Below the pieces are notes generated by a model. It made no database searches and was not told the origin of the DNA. It saw only the letters and a list, made by a program, of their open reading frames with translations. From Aliirhizobium wenxiniae (lineage in GTDB: Bacteria; Pseudomonadota; Alphaproteobacteria; Rhizobiales; Rhizobiaceae): a DNA stretch of 64,000 bases. Below are positions 53,772 to 63,746 of this stretch, piece after piece. The position numbers and the translations under genes were made by a program. The stretch's first letter is position 1. Each line of letters begins with the position of its first letter. The stretch spans positions 62,001-126,000 of the forward strand of contig NZ_JACHEG010000003.1 of assembly GCF_014201355.1 (NCBI RefSeq), read 5' to 3'.

Positions 53772-54998
53772 TCAGTGGCCTGTCAGAACCAATGTCTGCA
53801 CTGGGAGGAAAAGAGCCTGCATCCGCAGGATCATTGCATGCACGAGACCGACTGCGTCGATTGCATGCAGGAAAAACCATTGCGCCACGCCGATATTCTT
53901 GTCCGCGAGAGCCTCGTGATTATTGGTATAGGCATTTGCGATGCAGCTGCTGCCGGGCGGAATATTGTCAAGGCCGCCATCGTAAAGAGGCTGCAGGAAA
54001 ACCGTCAGTGTTCCGGGCTTGCTCAGTTGTTGGACGTCAAGAAGTTGGTCGGTCGGGCGCAGTTGTCCGGCGGCGATCACGTCCTGGACCTCGGTCACGA
54101 CGAGAGGGATAATGGTGAAAGGCTTGCCGATGCATGTCGCCTCCGCGATCATACCCTTCTTCATGACTTGCGCTTCGATCTGCCCGAAACCCGCGACTAG
54201 ATTACCGCGTCCCGCCTCGGCCGGCACGAGAATGCCCGCGGGACGCAGCATCGTGTTGACCACGTCTCCGACGCGGAGGGTAAATTGCTGTACGGTTCCA
54301 GTAACGCCAGCGTAGACAACTGTCTTGTCCAGTTCCACCTGTGCCTGAGCCAGAGCTGCTTCGGCGCTTTGCTTTTGCGCCGGCAAAAGGACATTGATCT
54401 GCGTGATGAGAGTTTGCTTCTTTGCCATCGCGGCGCCGAGAGTTCCCTTTCGGGCCTCAATGGTATTCGCAAGCCGCTGAACTTCCCGCCGGGCAACGGC
54501 ATCCTTTGCCAGCAGTTGGACCTTCATTTCGTATTCGTCGACAGCAACCTGCAAGGAGCCCTGCGCCTCCTGTATCTGTGAATCTGCCGTCGCCAGTTCC
54601 GTTTGCGCCACATGCGCTTGGGCATCGATCTCCGCGACTTGTCGTCGAGCGGTTTCGACTTCGGCTTTCTGCTTTGAATCGTCCAGCCGGAAAAGAGGCG
54701 CTCCAGCCGTAACCTTTTCGTTGATCCCGACATAGACCTGATCAACACGGCCGACCGTTTCCGGCAGAATGGTCACTGTGCGAAAAACAGCGGTTACGCT
54801 TTTGGTCGAGGGGTGGAAATAAAAGATCAGCGTGATCAGGGAGATGGTAAGCAACAGGCAAGCCGAGATACCCCAGCGAAGTTCATACCACATGGTGTAA
54901 AGCGTAATTTCGCGACCGATCCGCTTATTCTGCGCAAAGCGCCGATAGAGGTAGTCCGGGAAAATCGTCAGGAGGGAGCAGAGCATCAGTTCCAGCAT
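53772..54998 (-). CDS. HlyD-family periplasmic adaptor (membrane fusion protein), YiaV/YibH-like
   Basis: The 408-residue protein starts at ATG 54998, seven bases after GAGGGAG; a TTG at 55004 would overlap the upstream gene. An N-terminal stretch and one membrane helix (ISACLLLTISLITLIFYF, about 45-65) lead to a biotinyl-lipoyl-like domain (ETVGRVDQVYVGINEKVTAGAPLFRLDD), a long coiled coil (about 105-205), and a beta-barrel part. No pump subunit is encoded next to it. The pairing with a small membrane protein resembles E. coli yiaV-yiaW. Its transport partner, if any, is elsewhere. Confidence 0.85.
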   Translation of the reverse strand: MLELMLCSLLTIFPDYLYRRFAQNKRIGREITLYTMWYELRWGISACLLLTISLITLIFYFHPSTKSVTAVFRTVTILPETVGRVDQVYVGINEKVTAGAPLFRLDDSKQKAEVETARRQVAEIDAQAHVAQTELATADSQIQEAQGSLQVAVDEYEMKVQLLAKDAVARREVQRLANTIEARKGTLGAAMAKKQTLITQINVLLPAQKQSAEAALAQAQVELDKTVVYAGVTGTVQQFTLRVGDVVNTMLRPAGILVPAEAGRGNLVAGFGQIEAQVMKKGMIAEATCIGKPFTIIPLVVTEVQDVIAAGQLRPTDQLLDVQQLSKPGTLTVFLQPLYDGGLDNIPPGSSCIANAYTNNHEALADKNIGVAQWFFLHAIDAVGLVHAMILRMQALFLPVQTLVLTGH

Positions 54999-55000
54999 TG

Positions 55001-55441
55001 TCAAACTCCCTCGCTACCAGGTGCGTTTTTCAAATTGGCGTTGTCCGGAGGTGGCGTAATTTCCTCCTCGGGTTTCTCGTCAAGCTCCATGCGGACATCG
55101 CGACCGGAGAGCTTTCCGAGCGATTCCGCGATCGAGTAGAGCGGTGTGGAAAAGTCCGGGATCTGGACGAAGGCGAGCAGCAGGCCAGCGATCCAGAAGA
55201 GATGATTGTGCGTGAAAAGCGAAATCAGGGCGAGAACCGCGACAATCTCCATCTGCACCTTGCTGGTGCGATGTGCCAGTCGTTCAGGCACGGCGTGAAG
55301 CTGGAAGTAGAGGTTACCGATGACCAAAATGGCCACGATCAGGAAGACGACAACGGCGACGAAGAGATAATCAGTCTGGCCTGGCTCGGTAATGAAAGCC
55401 GGCAGGTGATCGATCGCCGCCGGATGAATGTCTTGCGCCAT
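55001..55441 (-). CDS. Small inner-membrane protein paired with HlyD-like adaptor
   Basis: The 146-residue protein has two to three hydrophobic helices (YLFVAVVVFLIVAILVIGNLYF and MEIVAVLALISLFTHNHLFWIAGLLLAF) and an acidic, Pro-rich cytoplasmic tail (about 110-146). By position and size it matches the DUF3302/YiaW-like partner of HlyD-type adaptors, though I cannot confirm family membership from sequence alone. Its stop nearly touches the adaptor start, so the two are co-translated. Confidence 0.7.
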   Translation of the reverse strand: MAQDIHPAAIDHLPAFITEPGQTDYLFVAVVVFLIVAILVIGNLYFQLHAVPERLAHRTSKVQMEIVAVLALISLFTHNHLFWIAGLLLAFVQIPDFSTPLYSIAESLGKLSGRDVRMELDEKPEEEITPPPDNANLKNAPGSEGV

Positions 55442-56040
55442 TGCGATTTCCCTTTGCAGAATAAGTCACAATCAAAACCGAACGACCGAAGGTGCTGCGA
55501 TCTGCCGTCTCTCGCGACGTCGATGAGCCGTAGAACTCACGCGAATAGGCGTCTGCACAAGCGACCTTGGGGTTCATAACGACGATACGCGCCTAGCGGG
55601 GTTTCACGCTCGTAACATCGTGTAATTTACGGCGGATTCGCTTCTGGTTTTCCGGCACTTTCCCCGCCGCTGTTGGGGGAAGCAGGAGAATTGACTGACT
55701 GGTGGATCCGTATCTGTTTCGTTGCGGATAACCGAACAGCATCGCGAGGCCGATAAGGACACTGCGGCCTCAACAGATGCACTTGAATGCCTGAGGTTAT
55801 CCTGCCGCCTCAGCCATTTTTCGGCCTGCAGGACGCGTCAAGGGCGAAAAGTAGGATCGCGTAAACTACGCCCCAGCGCCGATTTGGCGGTTTATATGTC
55901 CCCTGGGCTGCCGCAACGTCCGTTGCTGCCGAACTGCGTCGAGACACAGAATTCTTCCTCTGTATCCCATACTTTGTGACGCGAACGCGACCTCTCCAGC
56001 CCGCAAGATCTTTCATTGAACAGGATGAGGTTGACGAGTG
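55442..56040. other. Divergent promoter region, no gene recognised
   Basis: About 600 bases separate the minus-strand HlyD operon from the plus-strand DUF3300 operon. Short open frames here (for example 55722-55979) have no ribosome site, no domain and no hydrophobic pattern, and are not called. The region must hold promoters for both operons. Confidence 0.45.
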
Positions 56041-57438
56041 ATGAAATCGAAAAGCTTCACGTTGGTCGCCGGGTTGTCCGCGCTGACACTTGTCTCGTCA
56101 TATCCCGGCGCGCCCGCCTTTTCCCAGGCGCCGGTGCCCCAACCTAATCCGACAGCGACGTCCGTTCAGGCGCCTGCGCAAACTGCCTTGTTGTCGGAGG
56201 ACCAGCTCGAAATTCTGGTGGCGCGGATCGCGCTCTACCCGGACGAATTGGTTGCTGCGATCTCTGCCGCGTCACTCCTGCCGCTGCAGATTGTCGAGGC
56301 TGACCGGTTCCTGCAGGCCAAGCAGAAGAACAAGGATTTGAAACCGAATGAAGGGTGGGATGGAAGCGTGATCTCGCTTCTCAACTACCCCGACGTCGTC
56401 AAGATGATGAGCGACGACCTTGCCTGGACACAAGCACTTGGAAATGCGCTGACCTATCAGCAAAAGGACGTGCTTGTGGCCATCCAGCAGCTTCGAGACG
56501 AAGCAATGGCCAAGGATCTGATCAAGACGGACGAAAAGATCACCGTCGTCGTCGAAAATGAAAACGTCATCATTCGCCCCACGGATCCGGAAAAGGTCTA
56601 TATCCCGCAATATCCGCCGCAGATGCTCTATGAGCCGGGCTACGCCGCCCAGCCGGTTTATTATTCCGATAGTTACTACGACAACTACTACTATCCCGGC
56701 GCGGCATTTTTCGCCGGCGCGGTCACGGGGATTGCTTGGGCGGCCATCGTCAACTGGGACGACTGGGGTGTCTGGGGCGGAAGATGGAACGGCGGTGATG
56801 TCGATATCGACTGCAATAACTGCTTCAACGACCGGAATTTCAACGGCAAACTGAAATGGAACGACGTCGATTGGAGCAAGGTAGATCGCAGCAAGTTGAA
56901 TATTGGCAAGGACCAGTTCGCAAATCTCGATCGCTCCGCGATAAAATCCGGTCTGGTTTCGGACAATCGTAATTCCCTCAAAAATCAGGTCCGTGATCGC
57001 AAGGCTAGCGACGGAATTGCAAACAGGCAAAACCTGTCCCGCCCCGACGACGTTCGCCGGCAGACTGCTGAGGGGCTGAAACAGGGAACCAGACCCGCAA
57101 CCAACAGGGCTGCCGAAAATCGGCCCGCAGCAAACCGTAGCAACCAGGCGGCCAATCGGCCGGCGGCGGAACAGCGTCGCAGTTCGCAATCCGCTCCGAA
57201 GGCCAAGCAGGCGAATAAGCCGAAAATGGCCGCTCGACCCGACAATCGCGCACGGCAACCGAATGCGCTCGGCAATGTCCAGTCGGGACGGCGGGAATCC
57301 GTCGCCTCTCAGCGTGGAGGACACAGCATGGGCGGCGGACAGCGTGGCGCCCCCCGCGCGGCACCCCGCGGCGGCGGACGCCCCATGCATCACGGCGGCG
57401 GTCGTGGTGGCCGCGGCGGCGGTGGTGGCCGCAGATAA
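56041..57438 (+). CDS. Exported DUF3300 protein with Arg/Gly-rich tail
   Basis: The 465-residue protein has a signal peptide (TLVAGLSALTLVSSYPGAPAFSQ). The DUF3300 domain (about 50-260) shows LLSEDQLEILVARIALYPDELVAAI and VYIPQYPPQMLYEPG, then a Trp/Asp-rich stretch with WNGGDVDIDCNNCFND. The last 170 residues are low-complexity, rich in Arg, Asn, Ala and finally Gly-Arg repeats, and probably disordered and strongly basic. GTG 56038 is an alternative start. It precedes a DUF2950 gene by 29 bases; the pair is a recurring exported two-gene unit of unknown function. Confidence 0.88.
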   Translation: MKSKSFTLVAGLSALTLVSSYPGAPAFSQAPVPQPNPTATSVQAPAQTALLSEDQLEILVARIALYPDELVAAISAASLLPLQIVEADRFLQAKQKNKDLKPNEGWDGSVISLLNYPDVVKMMSDDLAWTQALGNALTYQQKDVLVAIQQLRDEAMAKDLIKTDEKITVVVENENVIIRPTDPEKVYIPQYPPQMLYEPGYAAQPVYYSDSYYDNYYYPGAAFFAGAVTGIAWAAIVNWDDWGVWGGRWNGGDVDIDCNNCFNDRNFNGKLKWNDVDWSKVDRSKLNIGKDQFANLDRSAIKSGLVSDNRNSLKNQVRDRKASDGIANRQNLSRPDDVRRQTAEGLKQGTRPATNRAAENRPAANRSNQAANRPAAEQRRSSQSAPKAKQANKPKMAARPDNRARQPNALGNVQSGRRESVASQRGGHSMGGGQRGAPRAAPRGGGRPMHHGGGRGGRGGGGGRR

Positions 57439-57467
57439 ACGTTCCTACCAGTGTTTGGAGACAGATC

Positions 57468-58403
57468 ATGAGGCAGAAGATTAGATTATTGGCTGGCCTG
57501 ACTGTCGTGGCCGCTGCAGTGGCCATCGCGACACCGTCAGAGGCTGCGCAGAAGACAAACCTTCAGGAATTCAAAGGCGAGATGCCACCGTCCTTCGCGG
57601 AGCCGTCAGCCGCAATGGACGAATTCGGCAAGGCGCTGAAGGCGCAGGATGTCGACGGCTTGGCAAAGCTGCTTGGGCTCAATGCCAGCAAGCTACGCGA
57701 CAGCAGCGAGGCCATGACGAGCCTCGATCTGATCCGCGAGGGAGCAGCGAAACAGTTGCGCCTTCAGGACGTGAGGGGGTTCAAGGTCGTTGCCGTCGGA
57801 GATGTCCTGTGGCCCTTGCCCTTTCCTTTGTCCAAGCAGGCCAACGGGCAATGGTCGTTCGACACGGAGATAGGGCTGGAAGAGATCGTCAATCGACGGA
57901 TTGGCGAGAATGAGCTCGTCACGATCGATACCATGCGGGATTATGTCGACGCCCAATATGAATATGCCCGGATAGACGAAGACGGGGATCAGATTCTCGA
58001 GTTTGCTCAACGGCTGATCAGCTCGCCCGGCAAACGTGACGGACTATATTGGCAAGCCAAAGACGATGAAGAGGAAAGCCCGGCGGGGCCGATGCTCGAA
58101 TCTGCAGCCTTCAGCAAGGCCAAACAGGGCGAAGGGTATTACGGTTACCGATACCGCATTCTCACGGCTCAGGGGCCGAATGTGCTGGGCGGCGAGTACA
58201 GTTATATCCTGAATGGTAACATGACGAACGGTTTTGCACTGATCGCCTGGCCCGTTACCTATGGCGTCACGGGCGTCCAAACCTTCATCGTCAACTACTC
58301 GGGGGTCGTCTACGAGAAGGACCTGGGAGACGAGACGCAAGAACGTGTGTCGCAAATCCGGTTATTCAATCCGGGTGACGATTGGGATATCACGATGGAC
58401 TAG
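57468..58403 (+). CDS. Exported DUF2950 protein
   Basis: The 311-residue protein has a signal peptide (LLAGLTVVAAAVAIATPSEAA) and the DUF2950 pattern: NRRIGENELVTIDTMRDYVDAQYEYA, SSPGKRDGLYWQ, GYYGYRYRILTAQGPNVLGG and FALIAWPVTYGVTGVQTFIVN. It is co-transcribed with DUF3300. Both are periplasmic or surface proteins with no known activity. A terminator-like hairpin follows 40 bases after the stop. Confidence 0.9.
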   Translation: MRQKIRLLAGLTVVAAAVAIATPSEAAQKTNLQEFKGEMPPSFAEPSAAMDEFGKALKAQDVDGLAKLLGLNASKLRDSSEAMTSLDLIREGAAKQLRLQDVRGFKVVAVGDVLWPLPFPLSKQANGQWSFDTEIGLEEIVNRRIGENELVTIDTMRDYVDAQYEYARIDEDGDQILEFAQRLISSPGKRDGLYWQAKDDEEESPAGPMLESAAFSKAKQGEGYYGYRYRILTAQGPNVLGGEYSYILNGNMTNGFALIAWPVTYGVTGVQTFIVNYSGVVYEKDLGDETQERVSQIRLFNPGDDWDITMD

Positions 58404-58442
58404 CCGCTGGTCGATGCGGCTTCCGTAAGACTTAAAACAAAA

Positions 58443-58470
58443 GCGGCAGCGCGGGATCACGCGCTGCCGC
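58443..58470. terminator. Strong hairpin after DUF2950, probable terminator
   Basis: An 11-base-pair perfect stem GCGGCAGCGCG/CGCGCTGCCGC has a six-base loop. It is preceded by AAAACAAAA, so on the minus strand it has a T-run and is a good intrinsic terminator there. On the plus strand the T-run is poor. It probably works for both directions to different degrees. Confidence 0.55.
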
Positions 58471-58566
58471 GTTCTGCGCAATGGGTAGCTTCCGAGATAT
58501 ACTTACAGCTATCGTGCTTCATGCATTGCCCGACCCGCAGCGGGTCGCCGAGATATTTTCAAGCTT

Positions 58567-58887
58567 TTGATTGCGACATTGGAACTATCTGGTGCCTCGT
58601 CGAATTTTGTCGGAGAGGTCGAAACCAAGGCAATCGGGATGCAGTCTTCCAATGCCCGCAGCGGGCGCAACAAACTGATGTTGAAATTGCCTGCATTGCG
58701 AGATCTGCTCCGCAGCCATGTCAGCGACACGATTGCCGATCTTTTCGAATCCTACGACCTCGCGACAATCGCGCTGGATCGTCTACGATTGGAGCGGCCA
58801 ACCGACGTGAACCGCGTTCATGAATACGAAGACCTCTGCCGTGAAATTGAACGCGAAGTTTCTCGCTATTGCTCTGAGATGAGTTGA
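58567..58887 (+). CDS. Small helical protein of unknown function, possible paralogue of 61383-61679
   Basis: This 106-residue (from TTG 58567) or 82-residue (from ATG 58639) product is mostly helical: LPALRDLLRSHVSDTIADLFESYDLATIALDRLRL, then EYEDLCREIEREVSRY. The LFE...EYE.L..EIE pattern also appears in the small protein at 61383-61679. There is no signal peptide or membrane helix. The start is uncertain and no family is recognised. Confidence 0.5.
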   Translation: MIATLELSGASSNFVGEVETKAIGMQSSNARSGRNKLMLKLPALRDLLRSHVSDTIADLFESYDLATIALDRLRLERPTDVNRVHEYEDLCREIEREVSRYCSEMS

Positions 58888-58906
58888 GTATGAGTGGGTG
58901 TTGATT

Positions 58907-60067
58907 TCAGGTTCCGGGTGAATTCTCCGACACGATCTCCTCGGGTGATTTTTCGAGAGAGGTGGATGGTTGTGAAACGGGCGGCTGCGGCCATGCCCAG
59001 GCGACGATCAAATCATAAAATACGCCCAGAACGATCGGACCGATGAAAAGTCCCACGAGCCCGTGGGTTAGCGTGCCGCCAATAACCCCGACCAGAATGA
59101 CCGGCATGGGCGTCGAAAGTCCTCTGGAAATCAGGATCGGTTTCAAAATATTGTCGACGAGCATGACCGGGACGATAATTGCCGTGAACAGAGCGGAGAC
59201 GTTGAAAGGCCATGAAAACCAAATCCAGACAAGCAGCGGTAACAGGATGAGAGCTGGCCCAATCTGTATCAGGCACAGAATGAAGACACCGTAGGTCAGA
59301 GCTCCTCGCGCCGGCACCCCAAAGGCCATGAAGATCAGCCCGCATAAGATGGCCTGGAGCAGCGCGACGCCAATCACGCCGCGCGAAACGTTTCTCACCG
59401 TCGTGCCCGCCAGTTTCGCGAATCCTACACCTCTTTCGCCAGCGATGCGGCTCGCCACGATCTGGATGCCGGAGGCGAGGCGAGGCGCCATGGTCAAGAA
59501 AACTCCACACAGAATTACCGAAACGATGAAGCTGAGGATCCCACCGCCGATTGATAGAACCCTGCCCAGAATAACTCCACCCGCCTCACGCAACGGCTGC
59601 TTGAACGACAGGATCGCGGCCGCCAGATTGGTGGCGGCCTCGTTCCATGCGGAGTAGAGCTTTGTTCCGATGATCGGAACCTCATTCAGTCGCTCTGGCG
59701 CCTTCGGTATGTGGAAGCCGACGGCATCCGAAAAAAATGTCTGCAGGGTATCGACAAAGTTCACCGCAGCGAGCGCCAGAGGGCTGATTATCACAATAAG
59801 ACATGCGGCGACGAGAGTGAATGCCGACAGGAACTGCCGTCCTCCGAGGAGCTTGGTCAGAAGGTCGAACAACGGATAGAGCGCGACTGTCATGATCGCC
59901 GCCCATATGATGATCAGGGCGAAGGGTGCGATCAGTTGTGCCGACCAATAGGTGAAGGCCGCGATGACCCCGATCCGGACGATATCGCTTACGCGCGCCT
60001 CGATCGAGATATGGCTTGCCGCGACGGGATGCGGCTCCTGCTTATCGGCTGGGGCGGCGGTGTTCAT
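58907..60067 (-). CDS. AI-2E family transporter (PerM/YdiK-like permease)
   Basis: The 386-residue protein has about eight membrane helices with the AI-2E layout: two N-terminal helices (FTYWSAQLIAPFALIIIWAAIMTVAL), a long amphipathic middle, and the C-terminal signature region GVIGGTLTHGLVGLFIGPIVLGVFYDL. ATG 60067 follows GAGG. Members export or exchange small solutes; only a few, such as TqsA, have links to AI-2. It is followed downstream by no gene and preceded by PPK2 at 30 bases, so the two share an operon. Confidence 0.88.
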   Translation of the reverse strand: MNTAAPADKQEPHPVAASHISIEARVSDIVRIGVIAAFTYWSAQLIAPFALIIIWAAIMTVALYPLFDLLTKLLGGRQFLSAFTLVAACLIVIISPLALAAVNFVDTLQTFFSDAVGFHIPKAPERLNEVPIIGTKLYSAWNEAATNLAAAILSFKQPLREAGGVILGRVLSIGGGILSFIVSVILCGVFLTMAPRLASGIQIVASRIAGERGVGFAKLAGTTVRNVSRGVIGVALLQAILCGLIFMAFGVPARGALTYGVFILCLIQIGPALILLPLLVWIWFSWPFNVSALFTAIIVPVMLVDNILKPILISRGLSTPMPVILVGVIGGTLTHGLVGLFIGPIVLGVFYDLIVAWAWPQPPVSQPSTSLEKSPEEIVSENSPGT

Positions 60068-60096
60068 GATCTGGCCTCGCTGGTTGACGAACGGGC

Positions 60097-60933
60097 TCAA
60101 TCACCGTGGCGTGCTGATCGGCTGATGTCAGGCACGATATGTCGAGGACTTTGATCTTCGATATAATCGTTCGGCCGCTTCTGGCGTTTGCCGAGATCAG
60201 GGACCTTGAACGCTATTCTCTCATAGGGAATGGATGAGAGAATGTGGGCGATGCAGTTCACGCGGGCACGCTTCTTGTCGTCCGAGGGGACGATCCACCA
60301 AGGCGCGTGCTCGGTGTCGGTCATGCGCAGCATTTCGTCATAGGCCTGAGTATAGTCCCACCACCGCCGATAGGATTCGACATCCATCGGGCTCAGTTTC
60401 CACTGCCGCAGCGGATCTTCAATGCGCTTCTTGAAACGGCGTTCCTGCTCTTCCTCGCTGACGATGAGAAAATACTTCAGGAGCAGAACGCCGCTTTCGA
60501 CGATCGCGGCTTCGAAACGTGGTGCAAGCTCCAGGAAACGGCGTGCCTTCTTCTCGCTGCAAAAGCCCATGATCCGGTCGACGCCGGGCCGATTGTACCA
60601 GCTGCGGTCGAAGATCACGATTTCGCCGGCTGCAGGAAGGTGCGCGATATAGCGTTGCATATAGATCTGAGATTTCTCACGCTCTGTCGGAGCCGGAAGC
60701 GCGACAACCCTAAACACTCTGGGGCTGACCTTCTCAAGGATACGTTTGATGATCCCGCCTTTGCCGGCGGCATCGCGCCCTTCGAATATGATGACGACCC
60801 GCATGCCGGAATCCTTGACCCATGCCTGAAGGTGAGCCAGTTCCACCTGGAGCCTCCTGAGCTCCTTGTCATAGTTCCACGACTTCTTTTCTTTTTTTCC
60901 GATCTCGTGACCCGCGTCGTGCGACTGGTTCAT
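60097..60933 (-). CDS. ppk2: Polyphosphate kinase 2 (PPK2 family)
   Basis: This 278-residue kinase transfers phosphate between polyphosphate and nucleoside phosphates. Walker A is EGRDAAGKGG (residues 51-60). The lid/Walker B region is FDRSWYNRPGVDR (about 108-120), and EQERRFKKRIEDPLRQWKLSPMD is the second family block. Length and motifs fit the single-domain PPK2 group, most likely class I (polyP to NDP). ATG 60933 has AGGAGG upstream. It forms an operon with the AI-2E permease. Polyphosphate metabolism fits a stress role. Confidence 0.93.
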   Translation of the reverse strand: MNQSHDAGHEIGKKEKKSWNYDKELRRLQVELAHLQAWVKDSGMRVVIIFEGRDAAGKGGIIKRILEKVSPRVFRVVALPAPTEREKSQIYMQRYIAHLPAAGEIVIFDRSWYNRPGVDRIMGFCSEKKARRFLELAPRFEAAIVESGVLLLKYFLIVSEEEQERRFKKRIEDPLRQWKLSPMDVESYRRWWDYTQAYDEMLRMTDTEHAPWWIVPSDDKKRARVNCIAHILSSIPYERIAFKVPDLGKRQKRPNDYIEDQSPRHIVPDISRSARHGD

Positions 60934-61382
60934 CCTAGCCTCCTGTACTGCCTGAATATGCCGGCCCATGATGAGGCCAAGCTGTGATCGGAAAACGCAG
61001 TCCAGACGGCAGAACCATTGACGGTGTTGAGATTGGGCCTCAGGGAGAAATGAACAACACGGCCAAGAATAGCGGTATGCTGTCGCGTTGATTGCGAGCC
61101 TTCGGTTAATCTAGTGCGGCCCGTCTCGCGTGGCTCGTAACTTCCCGTAATCTCTGTGTTACGGCGCGTCGCGGCAAGCTCACGGTCGTCAGTTCGACGA
61201 TCGCGTAACTTCGATCGCACCGGATTAGGTGATGCAATGATCCGACGGCCATTGGAAAGGTCAGGTTGGCGAGGAGAGGTCTCCCGGTGGAGGCTCGGTA
61301 ACTTCGAGTATAATACGCCACGCTTTCCCGAACCGCGCTACGATGACCAATCTGTCGCAATCGAAGCCTTCGTGGGGGTGTG
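60934..61382. other. Intergenic region, nothing recognised
   Basis: About 450 bases lie between the divergent PPK2 operon and the small helical protein gene. No credible gene, repeat or RNA structure stands out. Promoters for both sides are expected here. Confidence 0.45.
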
Positions 61383-61679
61383 ATGGGATCCAGCTCAGAT
61401 AAGGCACCACATTCGCGCGGACTTGCCGCAGCTCGCGAGCGATTTCCGGATTTGCTGAGACAAATAGATAACCTGTTCGAACTCGATGAAGAGTTCAGGG
61501 TTCTTTGCGAGGACCTGGCGGATGTCAAAACCGCTCTGAACGAATGTCGGCATCTGCCTGCCGATATCAGAGATGCAAGGCAGCTCGAGTATGAAGAGCT
61601 TATCGACAGCCTTGCCAAGGAAATCGAACAGGCCCTCTCACGAGCCAATGTCATCCTGTTGCGGCCGCCGCGCCACTAG
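61383..61679 (+). CDS. Small acidic helical protein of unknown function
   Basis: The 98-residue protein starts at ATG 61383 (GTG 61380 is possible) behind a G-rich site. It is nearly all helix: RFPDLLRQIDNLFELDEEFRVLCEDLADVKTALNECRHL, then LEYEELIDSLAKEIEQALS. Small conserved proteins of this sort occur beside stress genes in rhizobia, but I cannot name a family. It shares the LFE..EYE.L...IE pattern with 58567-58887, which suggests a diverged pair flanking the AI-2E/PPK2 operon. Confidence 0.65.
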   Translation: MGSSSDKAPHSRGLAAARERFPDLLRQIDNLFELDEEFRVLCEDLADVKTALNECRHLPADIRDARQLEYEELIDSLAKEIEQALSRANVILLRPPRH

Positions 61680-61906
61680 CTCCATTCCCACTTTGCGGAC
61701 AGGCCATCTGGCTCGGGGGCGCGCGCTTATAACCAGTGTCAGCCGCCGCGGTATAATACCGTATTCTACTTCGCGAACCCTCTCTGGTGAGCGACCCTGA
61801 GCTCGGCGCTCCACCCGCACGTGGTTTGGAGCAAAGGAGAGCCGTCCGGGTGCATTCAGAGGGAAACGACCTCCCATGCCCCTGCGATCAACCGAGAGAG
61901 GGACCG

Positions 61907-63598
61907 ATGGTTGACTGGTTCGTAAACACGCTCCGCACCTATCCTGAAATTGCGATCTTCCTGTCGCTGGGCCTTGGTTATTACTTCGGCTCATTCACCT
62001 ATAAAGGGCTGGGTCTGGGTGCCGTCACTGCAACACTGATTGCCGCGGTTCTCATCGGCCAGCTCGGCATCACCATTTCCCCGCCATTGAAGTCGACATT
62101 CTTTCTGATGTTCCTTTTCGCGATCGGATATGGGGTTGGCCCCCAGTTCGTGAGAGGGATCGCGAAGGACGGAATTCCGCAAGCGATCTTTGCGGCCGTC
62201 GTCTGCCTCTTCTGCCTGGGGTCGGCTTATTTCGGCGCACTCATCGCCGGTTACGACATCGGCTCTGCCGCCGGGCTTTATGCAGGTTCCCAGACGATTT
62301 CGGCCTCGATGGGGCTGGCGACGGATGCCATCAACCGTCTTGGTCTTCCGCCTGAGCAGAGCAAGGCGATGCTGGATGCAATGCCTGTCGCCTATGCCGT
62401 CACCTATATTTTCGGGACGGTCGGCTCCGCCATCGTCCTTGCGCTGATCGGGCCATCTCTGCTGGGCATAGATCTGGAAGCGGAATGCAAGCGTTACGAA
62501 CTCGAGCATGGCGGCAAGAAGGCTCTGGGTGGTGCAGGGACTGCATGGCATCATTACGAGTTGCGCGCCTACCGGGTGAAGGAGGGGGGACGAGCCGCGG
62601 GGCTGACCGTACTCGAGGCTGAACGTATGCTTCCGTCCGAACGCGTATTCATCGAACGCATCAGGCGCGACGGAAGGGTGCAGGACGCAACCGTCGATAC
62701 TGTAATCGCCGCCGGCGACATTCTCGCCGTGGCAGGTCGAAGGGAAATCCTCGTCGATCTCATCGGCAGCGTGGCGGAGGAAATAAACGACCAGGAACTG
62801 CTCGCAGTCCCGGCCGGCGGTGTCGATGTCTTTGTCACCAACAAGGCGGTGGACGGGAAGACGCTTGCCGAGCTTGCATCCATGCCGCTCGCACGTGGCG
62901 TCTTTCTGCGCAAGATCGTTCGCGGTGCGACTGCAACCGAAATTCCTATCCTGCCGAACACCCAGGTGCAGCGCGGCGATATTCTGACGATTGTCGGGCG
63001 CACGCAGGATACCGCTGCGGCAACAAACGCTCTTGGCCGGCCGGACGCACAGACGGACATCGCCGACGTGGCCTTCATCGGCGCCGCTATCGCGATCGGC
63101 GCTTTGATCGGGGCGATGACCTACAAGGTTGGCAGCGTACCCTTGACGCTCTCGACATCCGGCGGGGCATTGATTTCTGGCCTTTTCTTCGGATGGCTTC
63201 GGTCGGTTCGTCCGACATTCGGGCGCATACCTTCGCCTACCGTCTGGTTCATGAATTCCGTCGGTCTCAACGTTTTCATCGCCGTGGTCGGCATTTCGTC
63301 GGGACCGGGCTTCGTCGCCGGTCTGCAACAGCTCGGGTTCAGCCTGTTCCTCTGGGGTGTGATGGTGACGACGGTGCCGCTGATCCTTGCGATGTATGTC
63401 GGCAAATACGTTTTCCGCTTTCATCCCGCAATCCTGCTGGGATGCTGCTCCGGCGCACGCACGACGACGGCCTCCCTCGGGATGATCAACGACCGGGCAA
63501 AAAGCCAAATTCCGGGCTTGGGCTACACCGTAACTTATGCCGTCGGAAACACATTGCTGACCATCTGGGGCATGGTTCTGGTCCTGCTTCTGGCCTGA
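61907..63598 (+). CDS. aspT: Aspartate:alanine antiporter
   Basis: The 563-residue membrane protein matches the AspT/AAE-type exchangers. An N-terminal bundle of helices ([22 protein letters not shown], then [16 protein letters not shown] and [17 protein letters not shown]) is followed by two TrkA-C-like cytoplasmic domains (about 205-375) and a second helix bundle ([23 protein letters not shown], then [17 protein letters not shown]). ATG 61907 follows GAGGGA; the upstream in-frame extension is discarded. It exchanges aspartate for the alanine made by AspD (47461-49086), giving a net proton-motive gain and internal proton use. The gene that follows looks like another amino-acid decarboxylase. 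Confidence 0.93.
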   Translation: MVDWFVNTLRTYPEIAIFLSLGLGYYFGSFTYKGLGLGAVTATLIAAVLIGQLGITISPPLKSTFFLMFLFAIGYGVGPQFVRGIAKDGIPQAIFAAVVCLFCLGSAYFGALIAGYDIGSAAGLYAGSQTISASMGLATDAINRLGLPPEQSKAMLDAMPVAYAVTYIFGTVGSAIVLALIGPSLLGIDLEAECKRYELEHGGKKALGGAGTAWHHYELRAYRVKEGGRAAGLTVLEAERMLPSERVFIERIRRDGRVQDATVDTVIAAGDILAVAGRREILVDLIGSVAEEINDQELLAVPAGGVDVFVTNKAVDGKTLAELASMPLARGVFLRKIVRGATATEIPILPNTQVQRGDILTIVGRTQDTAAATNALGRPDAQTDIADVAFIGAAIAIGALIGAMTYKVGSVPLTLSTSGGALISGLFFGWLRSVRPTFGRIPSPTVWFMNSVGLNVFIAVVGISSGPGFVAGLQQLGFSLFLWGVMVTTVPLILAMYVGKYVFRFHPAILLGCCSGARTTTASLGMINDRAKSQIPGLGYTVTYAVGNTLLTIWGMVLVLLLA

Positions 63599-63746
63599 AG
63601 CAGACAGGTCGGGGGTGAAGAAACTCGTCACCCTCGACGATGCGCAAGTCCTTGCATCTGCAGTTTCTTTCATCGCCAGCGGCGGGAAGCGCGGCCCGGT
63701 TCGACCGGTGCCGCCAACCATAATCGGGAAACAACGGGAGCGTGAA

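Noticed and set aside
55722-55979. 85-codon open frame in the DUF3300 upstream gap
   Set aside because: There is no ribosome site, no hydrophobic or domain pattern, and it lies in a promoter region.
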